A DNA stretch of 64,000 nucleotides from Stappia taiwanensis (GTDB taxonomy: Bacteria > Pseudomonadota > Alphaproteobacteria > Rhizobiales > Stappiaceae), in the NCBI RefSeq assembly GCF_014635285.1, contig NZ_BMCR01000002.1, positions 1 to 64,000 of the forward strand. Reading direction: 5' to 3'. The translations under genes and the position numbers were made by a program. Of the stretch, positions 40,832-50,110 are shown one piece after another (the stretch's first letter is position 1; each line of letters opens with the position of its first letter). The notes below the pieces were generated by a model. The model searched no databases. It saw nothing but the letters and a program-made list of their open reading frames with translations, and was not told the DNA's origin.

Positions 40832-42066
40832 CACGCCGCCCGGACATAAAGATGGAACCCGCCGTAGATCGACGACCGGTCGCGGCGGCCATAATCCTCC
40901 GAAGCCTCCGCCTCATAATGCCATTGCCCCAAGAGCCCCGGATCGACCCGGCCCGGCAACAGGCTCGGCGCGGCGGCAGTGCGGAACGCCACCCGCGCGC
41001 CCGGACGGGCGGTGCGGGTGATCTGCGCCCAAAGTTCGTTCAGTGTCTCGTCCGACATCCAGTCCTGAGCGTCGAGCAGAACGTAGCGGTCGACGCTCTC
41101 CGCCGGCTGGTCGGCGAGATGATCGGTGAAGGAGCGGTTGACCACCGTCACCCGGTCGGCGCGGGCGCGGATCTTCTCGAAATGCTCGCGCCGCAGATAG
41201 GGCGGCAGCGGTCCGGCCTCATCGTTGGCATAGGAGCGGCCAAAGGCCTGCCAGGCGAAGTAGTTCTCCGAAAGCGGGAAATCGCAGGCGAGTTTTTCCA
41301 ACCGCTGGCGCAACACACCGGCCATGCTGCCGCCGCTGGAGGCCAACGCCTCATACTGTGCCGGCGGAATGCCGAGCCCGTAGAGCGACACCCGCTTTGA
41401 AGTGGCCCAGCGCACCATCCGCTTGTCGAACAGAGGTGCCAGCGCGCTGTCGAAGAAGCTGCGCTGCTCCTCGAGCGAGCGGGCGCGCAGGATGTCCTTC
41501 GGATCGATGCCGTAAAGCCGCGCCACCTTGTGCCCGGCACCGATGAAATAGCCAAGCAGGCCGTGGTGATAGAGATCGCGGGCGAACAGCGAGATCCGGC
41601 GCCGGCCGGTCACCCCGCGCCGTTCCCAATAGGCGCGGCTGTCCGCATCGAGCCCATCGCGCAGAAAGCGGGTATAGGCCTCGACATTCGCCTTTTCATC
41701 CGCCTTGCCGAAGAAGCGGTAGAAGGCATCGTAGCCAGGTAGCCGGCGGGCGGCGGTGAGCTTCAGCCGCGTCAGCGCCACATGCGCCTGGTTGAGGTCG
41801 ACGGCGGTGATCTGTTCCGGATCCGCGGTCAGATAGCTGAGGACGTTGCAGCCGCCCGAGGCAATGGCGACGACCCGGTGGTCGCGCTCGATGGCGAGCG
41901 CTTCCATGTCAATCTCCGGGTCTTCCCAGATCTGCGGATAGACCAGCCCCTTGAACGCCCAGGTGAAAAGCCGCTCCAGCGCGCCCTCGCCTGAAAGCGC
42001 GCTGTTGCGATGCACAGCCTGCCCGAGTAGTTCGCGCCTGCCCATGGTGTTGCGCTCAGAGGTCAT
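40831..42066 (-). CDS. btaA: BtaA, SAM:diacylglycerol 3-amino-3-carboxypropyltransferase
   Basis: This 411-residue DUF3419 protein contains FKGLVYPQIWEDPEIDMEAL, VVAIASGGCNVLSYLTADPE (SAM loop), AVDLNQAHVALTRLKL and VLLDAQDWMSDETLNELWAQ. BtaA moves the aminocarboxypropyl group of SAM to diacylglycerol, the first step in DGTS synthesis. In Sinorhizobium and Rhodobacter this pathway replaces phospholipids under phosphate limitation. A probable Pho box about 60 bases upstream supports the same control here. It is followed directly by btaB. Confidence 0.92.
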   Translation of the reverse strand: MTSERNTMGRRELLGQAVHRNSALSGEGALERLFTWAFKGLVYPQIWEDPEIDMEALAIERDHRVVAIASGGCNVLSYLTADPEQITAVDLNQAHVALTRLKLTAARRLPGYDAFYRFFGKADEKANVEAYTRFLRDGLDADSRAYWERRGVTGRRRISLFARDLYHHGLLGYFIGAGHKVARLYGIDPKDILRARSLEEQRSFFDSALAPLFDKRMVRWATSKRVSLYGLGIPPAQYEALASSGGSMAGVLRQRLEKLACDFPLSENYFAWQAFGRSYANDEAGPLPPYLRREHFEKIRARADRVTVVNRSFTDHLADQPAESVDRYVLLDAQDWMSDETLNELWAQITRTARPGARVAFRTAAAPSLLPGRVDPGLLGQWHYEAEASEDYGRRDRSSIYGGFHLYVRAA

Positions 42067-42124
42067 GCCATCATCTCCCGGCTCAAGAACGTTCGTCTCA
42101 AGATGAGCCGGGTAAGCCCGTTCC

Positions 42125-42142
42125 GTTACGGGATGATGACAG
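42125..42142 (-). promoter_or_regulatory. Pho box upstream of btaA
   Basis: Read leftward, CTGTCAT CATC CCGTAAC has a perfect first PhoB half-site, a 4-base spacer and a second half-site with 4 of 7 matches to CTGTCAT. It lies 59 bases before btaA. Known PhoB control of btaAB in other Alphaproteobacteria makes it credible. It overlaps a small CCCGT/ACGGG hairpin just after the gatB stop. Confidence 0.6.
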
Positions 42143-42156
42143 GGTGTTCCCGCGCC

Positions 42157-43641
42157 TTATTCGATGCCGATCTTCGCCCGCAAGAGGTCGTTGACCGCCT
42201 TGGGGTTGGCCTTGCCGCCGGTGGCCTTCATCACCTGGCCGACGAACCAGCCGAGCAGACCCGGCTTTTCCACCGCCTGCGCGGCCTTTTCCGGGTTGGC
42301 GGCGATGATCTTGTCGACCTCCGCCTCGATGGCGCCCAGGTCGGTGACCTGCCGCATCCCGCGTGCCTCGACGATCTCCGCCGGGTCGCCGCCCTCGGTC
42401 CACAGGATCTCGAACAGCTCCTTGGCGATCTTGCCGGAAATGGTGCCGTCCTTGACCAGATCGACCAGGCCGCCGAGCTGCGCCGCCGTCAGCGGGCTTT
42501 CGGAAAGGTCGTGCCCTTCCTTGTTGAGCCGGCCGAAGAACTCGTTGATCACCCAGTTGGCGGAGAGCTTGGCATCGCGCCCCTTGGCCACCTCTTCGAA
42601 GAAATCGGCGGAGGCCCGTTCGGCAACGAGGATATCCGCGTCATAGGCCGACAGGCCATAGTCGTTGATGAACCGCGCCTTCTTGTCGTCCGGAAGCTCC
42701 GGCAGGTCGTGGGCGAGACCGTCCACATAGGCCTGCTCGAATTCCAGCGGCAGCAGGTCCGGATCGGGGAAGTAGCGATAGTCATGCGCCTCTTCCTTGG
42801 AGCGCATGGAGCGGGTCTCGCCCTTCACCGGATCGAACAGGCGGGTCTCCTGATCGATGGTGCCGCCATCCTCCAGAATGCCGATCTGCCGCCGTGCCTC
42901 GTATTCAATCGCCTGGCCGACGAAGCGGATCGAGTTGACGTTCTTGATCTCGCAGCGGGTGCCGAAGGCTCCACCCGGCGCGCGCACCGAAACGTTGACG
43001 TCGGCGCGCATGGAGCCCTGATCCATGTTGCCGTCGCAGGTGCCCAGATAGCGCAGGATGATGCGCAGCTTGGTCAGATAGGCCTTGGCCTCGTCGGCGG
43101 AGCGGATATCCGGCTTGGAGACGATCTCCATCAGCGCCACGCCCGAGCGGTTGAGATCGACGAAGGACATGGTCGGATGCTGGTCGTGCAGCGACTTGCC
43201 CGCGTCCTGCTCCAGATGCAGCCGCTCGACCCCGACGGTGACCTGTTCGCCGCCCGGCATGTCGAGCAGGATTTCCCCCTCGCCAACGATCGGCTGCTTG
43301 AACTGGGAAATCTGGTAGCCCTGCGGCAGGTCCGGATAGAAGTAGTTCTTGCGGTCGAACACGGATTTCAGGTTGATCTGCGCCTTGAGCCCGAGGCCGG
43401 TGCGGATCGCCTGACGCACGCATTCCTCGTTGATCACCGGCAGCATTCCCGGCATCGCCGCATCCACCAGGCTGACGTTGGCATTCGGATCCTTGCCGAA
43501 CGCCGTCGAGGCGCCGGAGAACAGCTTGGCGTTCGAGGTCACCTGCGCATGGACTTCCATACCGATCACGATTTCCCAGTCGCCGGTGGCGCCCTTGATG
43601 AACTTCTTCGGATCGGGGGTGCGGGTGTCGACAAGCGTCAT
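42157..43641 (-). CDS. gatB: Aspartyl/glutamyl-tRNA(Asn/Gln) amidotransferase subunit B
   Basis: This 494-residue protein contains [50 protein letters not shown] and a C-terminal YqeY-like tail ending [14 protein letters not shown]. With GatA and GatC it converts Glu-tRNA(Gln) and Asp-tRNA(Asn) to the amidated forms; GatB holds the kinase and tRNA-binding sites. The ATG at 43641 begins the family-typical N terminus, although an upstream ATG at 43674 is open. It stands apart from gatCA, as in many Alphaproteobacteria. Confidence 0.96.
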   Translation of the reverse strand: MTLVDTRTPDPKKFIKGATGDWEIVIGMEVHAQVTSNAKLFSGASTAFGKDPNANVSLVDAAMPGMLPVINEECVRQAIRTGLGLKAQINLKSVFDRKNYFYPDLPQGYQISQFKQPIVGEGEILLDMPGGEQVTVGVERLHLEQDAGKSLHDQHPTMSFVDLNRSGVALMEIVSKPDIRSADEAKAYLTKLRIILRYLGTCDGNMDQGSMRADVNVSVRAPGGAFGTRCEIKNVNSIRFVGQAIEYEARRQIGILEDGGTIDQETRLFDPVKGETRSMRSKEEAHDYRYFPDPDLLPLEFEQAYVDGLAHDLPELPDDKKARFINDYGLSAYDADILVAERASADFFEEVAKGRDAKLSANWVINEFFGRLNKEGHDLSESPLTAAQLGGLVDLVKDGTISGKIAKELFEILWTEGGDPAEIVEARGMRQVTDLGAIEAEVDKIIAANPEKAAQAVEKPGLLGWFVGQVMKATGGKANPKAVNDLLRAKIGIE

Positions 43642-43877
43642 AACGATCAGGTCCTGTTGCTGCGCGCGGGACACGATCCGGGGCCAGCCTGCCGCGAGGC
43701 TGGCACCGCATCGGCGGCGCGCCCGATTGGCCGTACGCCCGGAGACCCGGTGCGTCCGACGATAAAGCGAGAAAATGTCGTAAAGCGTTGGGTAGTGGGT
43801 CTTGCCCGCGCCCGCAAGAGGGTAGGCCGCGCAATCCGCGCGAAGTTCCGTTTTCGCCGGCGAAACAGGGCACTCTG

Positions 43878-44195
43878 TCAGCCTAGTGCGTCCGGCTCCT
43901 GCAGGATGAAGCGCAGGATCGCCGCCACCGCCTCGTAGAGCTCGGCGGGAATCTCCCGGTCCAGCTCCACGCCGGAAAGTGCCTCCGCCAGTGCCTCATC
44001 CTCTTCCACCGGCACCCCGTGCGCGGCGGCAAGCTCCAGGATTTGCGCCGCCACCTCGCCGCGCCCCCGGGCCGTCACCCGCCGTGTGCCGGCACTGTCG
44101 TAGCGCAGAGCCACCGCCAGCGGTGTGGTTTTGCGCCCCGGCACCAGAGGCGGGGCATCCGCCTGCCCGCCGGGCCAATCGCTGTCATCGCTCAT
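43878..44195 (-). CDS. FlhB C-terminal domain-like protein
   Basis: This 105-residue protein contains [20 protein letters not shown] and [20 protein letters not shown]. These correspond to the cytoplasmic export-switch domain of FlhB (EscU/YscU/HrpU family), without the membrane part. In alphaproteobacteria such stand-alone proteins accompany a FliK-like protein. The NPTH self-cleavage motif of true FlhB is absent. It overlaps the FliK-like stop by 4 bases. No other flagellar genes are nearby. Confidence 0.75.
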   Translation of the reverse strand: MSDDSDWPGGQADAPPLVPGRKTTPLAVALRYDSAGTRRVTARGRGEVAAQILELAAAHGVPVEEDEALAEALSGVELDREIPAELYEAVAAILRFILQEPDALG

Positions 44196-45415
44196 GAGAC
44201 CCGGTCCACATATTGCCCGGACGGCGCCGGCGGATCGCCAGGCAGACCAAACAGCACCCGCAACTCCATCACCTGAAGCCCCTGCGCGGACAAGTCCGCG
44301 CGCAAGGCGTCGAGCCGGCCTTGCAAGGCCTGACAGGTCGCCTCCCGCTCCGCCCAGACCGTGGCAAAGAGGCGCGGGCCATCGAGGCCGACCGCCGCTT
44401 CCACGGCCCCCGTCCAGGCCAAATCGAGGCCGAACCGCACCCGCCAGGCCGGGTGGGCCCCTTCGCCCTCATGGCCTTCCGTATCGTCCCGGCCAATCTG
44501 CAGGCTAAGGACACCGGTTTCCCGGCCAATGGCAAGCGGCAACTCCAGCACCCGGTCGAACAGGGCGGTCTCCGGTGCCCCTTCCGCATCGGCAAGAAGT
44601 CCGCGCGAGGCAAGCGCCGCGAGCCGCCCCCGGGCCAGCGCCGCCTCCACCTTGCCAAGCAGCAAGGCGGCGATCTCCCCGGCCTCGCCCCGGCTGAGAG
44701 CGGCGGCAAGCTCCGGACTGGCCGCCAGCCCTGCCTGGCCACGCGGATGGCGGGAAAGCCCCGGCGGAGCCGGCGGCGCCGCCTGTCGGGGAACCGGAGG
44801 CCGACCGCCGGCAAGATCGCGCAGCAGCGCGCGCAAGGTCGCAAGCGCGCCCTCCAGAGATCCCCCGCCTTCCGCGGGCACCACACCGGCGGGGGCTGCG
44901 GCACGCAACAGCGCTTGCTGTAATTTGGGCCCGTCGAGCGCTCCATCGCCCCTGAGCCGCAGGCCGAACAGGGCGACGATGGCCGCCTGTACCGCTGGAG
45001 GCAACAGGCTGGCCGCCAGCGAGGCCGGGAACCCGGCCAGCGTCGCCGTGGCCCCGGCATAAAGCGGCGCCAGCCCGTCCTGATCGGTGGCAAGCCGGGT
45101 GGCCAGATCAGAAATCCGCTGCAGCGCCGCCGCCTCCCGGCTCGCCGCCGTCGTCGGGGCGGGCGTCTCAGGCTCAACATGATAGCGCGGACCATCCGGC
45201 CCCTGCGCCACATGCAACCGCGCCCGCGCGCCCACGGGCAGCATCGTTTGGCCCTCCACATCGAATTGATGGGATCCGGCGACAAGCCGCATGACAGAAT
45301 CGGTGAGATGGCGGGCAACGCGCACGGCAATGACATCGCCGACATTGATCGGCGGCAGGCGCGTCACCGGCGTGACCGCCACTATTCCGGCCGGTGTCGA
45401 AATGCGCGAGACCAT
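44192..45415 (-). CDS. FliK-like flagellar hook-length control family protein
   Basis: This 407-residue protein is long, Ala- and Leu-rich and low in complexity, with a Pro-rich hinge (PVPRQAAPPAPPGL). Its C-terminal part (LSLQIGRDD, then LQGRLDALRADLSAQGLQVM) resembles the FliK C-terminal domain that interacts with FlhB. Coupling to a FlhB-C-like gene supports this. The N terminus (VGDVIAVRVARHLTDSVMRL) is not typical FliK. Because flagellar neighbours are missing, a role outside the hook is possible. Confidence 0.65.
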   Translation of the reverse strand: MVSRISTPAGIVAVTPVTRLPPINVGDVIAVRVARHLTDSVMRLVAGSHQFDVEGQTMLPVGARARLHVAQGPDGPRYHVEPETPAPTTAASREAAALQRISDLATRLATDQDGLAPLYAGATATLAGFPASLAASLLPPAVQAAIVALFGLRLRGDGALDGPKLQQALLRAAAPAGVVPAEGGGSLEGALATLRALLRDLAGGRPPVPRQAAPPAPPGLSRHPRGQAGLAASPELAAALSRGEAGEIAALLLGKVEAALARGRLAALASRGLLADAEGAPETALFDRVLELPLAIGRETGVLSLQIGRDDTEGHEGEGAHPAWRVRFGLDLAWTGAVEAAVGLDGPRLFATVWAEREATCQALQGRLDALRADLSAQGLQVMELRVLFGLPGDPPAPSGQYVDRVS

Positions 45416-45634
45416 CCCCTCCCCACCGTATTTGGCCCTCTCCCGATCGTACCGGGCTCTGAGAAGAGAAGATTAGCAGATTCGCCCTTCGGGAACGATT
45501 GCGCGCCCCGGATCAACCGAAGGCTGCAGCCCGAATTGATCTTGATCAATTCGTTGCGAACGCAACCATCTCATACTTGTGCCGATTGAAGACGCGCACG
45601 GCGCGTCCAGCGGATGGGCGGAAGGAGACGCGAC

Positions 45635-45898
45635 ATGGGGATCTTGCAACGGATGGACGAGCGCGCCACCCTGATGGGCCGGATGATGCGCACGGTCGGC
45701 GCCGACGAAGGCATGTCGGCAGACATGGGCCTGGGTCTGGCGCTCCACAGCGCCGCACAGAAGTGCCTTGGCTGCGACAGGCCGGAGGAATGCGCCGGCT
45801 GGCTTGACGCGCACCAAAACACCGGCGCCGATCACGCGCCGGACTACTGCCCCAATGCGAACCTGTTTGCCGACTGGAGCGGCCAGCGAGCGAAGTAG
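45635..45898 (+). CDS. DUF6455 family protein
   Basis: This 87-residue protein contains ERATLMGRMMRTVGADEGMS and a Cys cluster CLGCDRPEECAGWLDAH, with a further Cys near the end (YCPNANLF). It is probably zinc-binding or redox-active. GGAAGGAG precedes the ATG. DUF6455 proteins are small and widespread in Alphaproteobacteria, with no defined role. The gene is monocistronic and lies between convergent and divergent neighbours. Confidence 0.8.
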   Translation: MGILQRMDERATLMGRMMRTVGADEGMSADMGLGLALHSAAQKCLGCDRPEECAGWLDAHQNTGADHAPDYCPNANLFADWSGQRAK

Positions 45899-45932
45899 AC
45901 GGGCGAAGTAGACCGGCCGACCAACCCCAATA

Positions 45933-46232
45933 TCAGCGGCGACGGGACTTGCCGCGCAGGCCATAGGTCAGCGCGGCTGCCAACCCGCCGCCGACGAAGC
46001 GGAACGGGAAGACCGCAAGCGGCCCGCCCTCATAGCCCCCCACCGGCGACATGCCGCTCAGGTTGAGCGCGGCATCGAGCAAGACGGAGAGCGCGGCGGC
46101 GGCAAAGCCAGCGACAATCAGCTTCACCCGGGCATCGGCATACCAACCAAGCGCGGCGCCGATCAGCAGGGTGAATGGATTGACGAGGCCGGCAAGGCCA
46201 AACAGGACGGGAAGAGATTCGGCTAGGGTCAT
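45933..46232 (-). CDS. Small membrane protein, 99 residues
   Basis: Three hydrophobic stretches are visible: LPVLFGLAGLVNPFTLLIGA, VKLIVAGFAAAALSVLLDAA and FVGGGLAAALTYGLRG. It is thus an inner-membrane protein with a basic C terminus (KSRRR). It has no named domain. Composition and codon use fit the surrounding chromosome. The function is unknown. Confidence 0.65.
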   Translation of the reverse strand: MTLAESLPVLFGLAGLVNPFTLLIGAALGWYADARVKLIVAGFAAAALSVLLDAALNLSGMSPVGGYEGGPLAVFPFRFVGGGLAAALTYGLRGKSRRR

Positions 46233-46730
46233 GCCTCTCTTCTAAATCAACCTGCGCGAATGCGAAATCACCTGAAACGCATGAGATGGCCCTGAGCGGA
46301 CCGGCGCATTGCCGTTCTCGCCTGCCATCCCTCGCCCCCCGGGGTCTGCGTCCTTGCGGCAACACCCGGCAGCCCGTTTTCGGCAAACCGCTCCCCGCCC
46401 CTTGCGCCTTTTCCAGCCAGGCATCAGATTTGCCCCGTCGATCCAATGGAGTTTTGATGCGCGGAAATCGCGAGTCCCGGTAACGGCCGGTCCGAAAGCG
46501 GACCGGACGAGGAACACAGAAGGCACACCGGCACCCCAGCATGGGGTGTGAGCGGAGCACCCTGCCGTTCCTTCATCATCGAGGTTGCCCGCCGGCGGCG
46601 CATTGCGCAACGACCGGCCTCCCTAAAGGGCACCCCGAAACGGACATGACGCACGACCACAGACCAGTTCCTGCCGGCGCCACATCCTGCGGCGCGGCAC
46701 CGGTCTCGTGCGCGCAATTTTCGGACTTCC
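46233..46730. other. Intergenic region with two strong hairpins
   Basis: No gene is supported in these 498 bases. Two perfect hairpins are present: CCGGTCCG-AAAG-CGGACCGG (46487-46506) and CACCCC-AGCAT-GGGGTG (46532-46548), 25 bases apart. They might belong to a small RNA or a long yjhX leader. No known RNA family could be recognised by eye. Confidence 0.4.
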
Positions 46731-46988
46731 ATGGACATTTCCAAACCCGAACAGCGGGTGCTGCACCTGTTGGCGCAGGGCGGACGGATCGACGTCGAAA
46801 AGGACGATCGCGGCCGCATCATCGACAGCACCTGCATCACCCGCGATGGCTGGCACCACAACGGCTGTCCGCTGCCGCTTTTCAAGAAGCTGAAACGGCG
46901 CAGGCTGATCGCCTCGCGCGGCGGCGGGCCCTATCGCATCACCCGGCTCGGCCTTTATCGCGTACGCGCCGAACCGGACAATCGCTAG
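46731..46988 (+). CDS. YjhX/UPF0386 family protein
   Basis: This 85-residue protein starts [20 protein letters not shown] and continues with [40 protein letters not shown] and [10 protein letters not shown]. This closely matches UPF0386. E. coli YjhX has been described as a toxin that inhibits topoisomerase I and is paired with YjhQ. No YjhQ-type acetyltransferase adjoins here, so toxin activity is uncertain. The fold is a winged helix. Confidence 0.88.
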   Translation: MDISKPEQRVLHLLAQGGRIDVEKDDRGRIIDSTCITRDGWHHNGCPLPLFKKLKRRRLIASRGGGPYRITRLGLYRVRAEPDNR

Positions 46989-47011
46989 GATACGCCCTTG
47001 TAAACACATGC

Positions 47012-47042
47012 AAAAACCGCCGCCGGATCGCTCCGGCGGCGG
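47012..47042 (-). terminator. Rho-independent terminator after gatA
   Basis: An 11-base perfect stem (CCGCCGCCGGA and its complement) with loop TCGC is followed, on the minus strand, by five T residues (A-run 47012-47016). It lies 41 bases past the gatA stop. On the plus strand it has no T-run, so it mainly serves gatA, although it may also slow readthrough from yjhX. Confidence 0.85.
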
Positions 47043-47082
47043 CCTTGTCATCAAGACATTTTCTGAGGGAGCCGACCGGCTC

Positions 47083-48555
47083 CTACCACCAGCGGGTCGG
47101 CTCGAACCGGCCGGCAGCCTGCTCGATGGTCGAGCCGAGGCTGTAGAGGGTTTCCTCGTCGAACGGACGGCCAATCAACTGCAGGCCGAGCGGCAGGCCA
47201 TCGCCATTCACCCCCGCCGGCACGGCAAGGCTCGGCAGGCCGGCCATGTTCACCGTCACCGTGAAGATGTCATTGAGGTACATGGAGACCGGATCGGAAA
47301 ACTCGCCCGGGGCGAAGGCCGCGTCCGGCGTCGCCGGCGCCAGGATCGCATCGACGCCGGCCTGGAACGCCAGATCGAAGTCGCGCTTGATCAGCGTGCG
47401 CACCTTCTGCGCCTTCAGGTAATAGGCATCGTAATAGCCCGCCGACAGCACATAGGTGCCGATCAGCACCCGGCGCTTGACCTCGGTGCCGAATCCGGCG
47501 GCCCGGGTGTTTTCATACATGTCGGCAATGTCGGTGCCGTCGACGCGAAGCCCGTACCGCACGCCGTCATAGCGGGCGAGGTTGGACGAGGCTTCCGCCG
47601 GCGCGACGATGTAATAGGCCGGCAGGGCGTATTTGGTGTGCGGCAGGGAAATCTCGACGATCTCCGCGCCTGCGTCCTTCAGCCAGGCAATGCCCTGCTG
47701 CCACAGGCTGTCGACCGCGCCCTGCATGCCCTCGACCCGGTATTCGGCCGGAATGCCGATCTTCAGCCCCTTGACCGAACGGCCCACCGCCGCCTCGTAG
47801 TCCGGCACCGGCCGGTCCACCGAGGTGGTATCCTTGGGATCGACCGAAGCCATCGACCGCAACAGGATCGCGTTGTCGCGCACGGTCCGGGTGATCGGCC
47901 CGGCCTGATCGAGCGAGGAGGCATAGGCCACCACGCCCCAGCGCGAGCAGCGCCCGTAGGTCGGCTTCATGCCGACGGTACCGGTCAGCGCCGCCGGCTG
48001 GCGGATCGAGCCGCCGGTGTCGGTCGCCGTTGCCCCGAGGCACAGCCCGGCCGCCACGGCCGCCGCCGAACCACCGGAGGAACCGCCAGGCACCAGCGCC
48101 TGATCGGAGTCCTTGCGCCGCCACGGGTTGATCGCCTTGCCGTGGCAGGAGGTCTCGTTGGAGGAGCCCATGGCGAATTCGTCCATGTTCAGCTTGCCCA
48201 GCATCACCGCGCCATCGGCCCAGAGGTTGGCGGTGACGGTCGATTCGTAATGGGGCTTGAAGTCCTTGAGGATGTTGCTGCACGCTTGGGTATGCACGCC
48301 CCGGGTGGCGAACAGGTCCTTGATGCCGAGCGGAATGCCCTCCAGCGCCCCGCCGGTGCCATTGGCCAGCTTCTCGTCGGACCGCGCCGCCATTGCCCGC
48401 GCCTCGTCGCCGGTCACCGCCACATAGGCGTTCAGCGCCGGATTGCCGGCGGCAATCGCGTCCAGAAAGGCGCCGGTCAGCTCGCTCGCGCTGATGTCGC
48501 GCGCCGACAGCTTGTCACGCGCCTCGGCCAGGGTCAGGTTGGTCAACTCGCTCAT
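47083..48555 (-). CDS. gatA: Aspartyl/glutamyl-tRNA amidotransferase subunit A
   Basis: This 490-residue amidase-signature enzyme has [15 protein letters not shown] (catalytic Lys), [16 protein letters not shown] (Ser-rich signature) and [14 protein letters not shown], the elements of the Ser-cisSer-Lys triad. It releases ammonia from glutamine for transfer to mischarged tRNA through GatB. The start overlaps the preceding acetyltransferase stop (ATGA). It is the last gene of a leftward gatC-GNAT-gatA operon with a strong terminator. Confidence 0.97.
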   Translation of the reverse strand: MSELTNLTLAEARDKLSARDISASELTGAFLDAIAAGNPALNAYVAVTGDEARAMAARSDEKLANGTGGALEGIPLGIKDLFATRGVHTQACSNILKDFKPHYESTVTANLWADGAVMLGKLNMDEFAMGSSNETSCHGKAINPWRRKDSDQALVPGGSSGGSAAAVAAGLCLGATATDTGGSIRQPAALTGTVGMKPTYGRCSRWGVVAYASSLDQAGPITRTVRDNAILLRSMASVDPKDTTSVDRPVPDYEAAVGRSVKGLKIGIPAEYRVEGMQGAVDSLWQQGIAWLKDAGAEIVEISLPHTKYALPAYYIVAPAEASSNLARYDGVRYGLRVDGTDIADMYENTRAAGFGTEVKRRVLIGTYVLSAGYYDAYYLKAQKVRTLIKRDFDLAFQAGVDAILAPATPDAAFAPGEFSDPVSMYLNDIFTVTVNMAGLPSLAVPAGVNGDGLPLGLQLIGRPFDEETLYSLGSTIEQAAGRFEPTRWW

Positions 48556-49045
48556 GGGCTATTCTCTTCAGGCTTTGGATTCAGCGGCTTTTCGTAAAAA
48601 ACCGAATATTCGGTCTCGGGATAGTCAAGCACGGCAGCGCAGCGAACGAACCCGGCCCGCTCATAGACGCGCCAGGCGGCCGGATGGCGGTGACCGGTCT
48701 CCAGCACCAGCCGAAGAAGGCCCTCCTGCTGCGCCAGCGCCCCATCCGCTTCAAGGCCCGCTCCAGGATCAGACCGCCGATGCCGCGCCCCTGCGCCTCC
48801 GGGCGGGTGAACATCCGCTTCAACTCGCCGATACCGGCCGGATGGCGCCGCAACGCGCCGCAGCCGATTGCCCTCCCCTCTTCGCGGGCGACGAAAACGC
48901 TCGTCGCAGGCCCCGCCATCTCCTCCACCGACATGTGATAGCAATGCTCAGTGGGGGTCAGCGCCAGAAGCGCCGCGTTGAGTTCGGCAATCAGCTCCCG
49001 CATCTCGTCGGTCAGCGGGCTTTCCACGCCGATCGACACGGGCAT
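48552..49045 (-). pseudogene. GNAT acetyltransferase between gatC and gatA, single-base frameshift
   Basis: Two frames make one GNAT protein. Frame one gives MPVSIGVESPLTDEMRELIA to RPEAQGRGIGGLILERAL, and frame two continues ADGALAQQEGLLRLVLETGH, then AAWRVYERAGFVRCAAVLDY and EYSVFYEKPL. The span is 494 bases, one short of a multiple of three. Restoring one C in the GGGCC run near 48754-48757 joins them into about 164 residues. The frame-two stop overlaps the gatA start as ATGA, the arrangement expected of the intact gene. It may be a real mutation or a sequencing error. Confidence 0.8.
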
Positions 49046-49048
49046 GGA

Positions 49049-49336
49049 TTATTCCACCACCTTCGGGACCATGAAGAAATTGTCTTCCGAGGCCGGCGCA
49101 TTGGCGACCACGTCGGCGGCATAATCACCGTCGGTGACCTCGTCCGCGCGCTTCTTCATGCTTTGCTCGACCACCGAGGTCATCGGCTCCACATCGGACA
49201 CGTCGACCTCATCAAGCTGCTCGACGAAGGCGAGGATGTTGTTGAGGTCTCCGGTCATCTGACCGGCCTCGTCGTCCGTGACCTTGATGCGCGCGAGATG
49301 CGCGACGCGTTTCACAGTGTCGATATCGACGGACAT
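49049..49336 (-). CDS. gatC: Aspartyl/glutamyl-tRNA amidotransferase subunit C
   Basis: This 95-residue protein contains [40 protein letters not shown] and a C-terminal [17 protein letters not shown], the family ending. GatC wraps around the GatA-GatB interface and stabilises the complex. The ATG at 49336 matches the usual N terminus. It is followed 3 bases later by the frameshifted acetyltransferase gene. Confidence 0.96.
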   Translation of the reverse strand: MSVDIDTVKRVAHLARIKVTDDEAGQMTGDLNNILAFVEQLDEVDVSDVEPMTSVVEQSMKKRADEVTDGDYAADVVANAPASEDNFFMVPKVVE

Positions 49337-49490
49337 CTGGTTCTCCGGGCTGTGGGGATCGGGCAAACGGCCGATCCTTGAACTGTCCCCGGCCTATATC
49401 ACCTGCCTTTGCCCGGCGGCAAGCCACAGGCCGGAGATCGGCGCCCCGATACCCGATTTAAGCCCTGCCCCCGGAAATTGGCGCCCGACC

Positions 49491-49988
49491 TCAGGCGCAG
49501 ATCCGCGCCTGGTTCGTCCCGGCAAGACAAGCGGCGGTCCCGCCACTTTGCATCAACCGGACCGTGCCAGGCTCCGGCGCCAGCATCCCCGCCTCCAGCG
49601 CCGCCGAGATCGCCGGAGCCAGAGCCGCACCGCGATACTGCCGCTCCTCCACCACCTGTCCGCCCGACCAGCGCTGCTGGTAAAGCACCTCATCGCGCAC
49701 CAGCTTGCCGTCGGTGTCGACCCCATCGAACCGGCACAGAACGGCCGCTGTCTCCCCCGGCCGGTCGCGGCACAGCCGGTCGATCGTGCCGCGCATCATC
49801 ACCGCCCGCCGCAGGATCGGTTGCAGCTTGCGGAAATAGGTCTCCGCGTCGCGGGCCACCAGCACATCGTTTTCGAAGACGCGGATGGCCGACGCGTGGA
49901 ACTCCCGCGCCGCCGCGCCAAGATCGCCTGCGGCAAGATGGACCAGATACGCATCGACACTGGAACGGAAATGGATCGGAGGCGACAT
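49491..49988 (-). CDS. NTF2-like (SnoaL-type) protein
   Basis: This 165-residue protein has an N-terminal helix (DAYLVHLAAGDLGAAAREFH), DAETYFRKLQPILRRAVMMR and GQVVEERQYRG, the cone-shaped alpha+beta NTF2-like pattern. Members bind small ligands or act as isomerases, and no catalytic residues can be picked out. It is probably a cytosolic stand-alone gene. The C terminus after 135 looks like an extra tail. Confidence 0.6.
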   Translation of the reverse strand: MSPPIHFRSSVDAYLVHLAAGDLGAAAREFHASAIRVFENDVLVARDAETYFRKLQPILRRAVMMRGTIDRLCRDRPGETAAVLCRFDGVDTDGKLVRDEVLYQQRWSGGQVVEERQYRGAALAPAISAALEAGMLAPEPGTVRLMQSGGTAACLAGTNQARICA

Positions 49989-50110
49989 GGGAGCTCCGGC
50001 GGAACACGAGGTGAAAACGGAAACGCAAGACCAACGGCAACATCAAGAACATTACGTGAACATTTGCCGCTTGTCCACCGCGTTTCCGCTCCTATCGATG
50101 CGCCCCGCGC

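Noticed and set aside
42103-43938. A 611-codon plus-strand frame across gatB
   Set aside because: Antisense shadow of a certain core gene.
46731-46988. A YjhX/YjhQ toxin-antitoxin pair
   Set aside because: No YjhQ-type acetyltransferase is next to it; the GNAT genes in the window are distant and differ in context.
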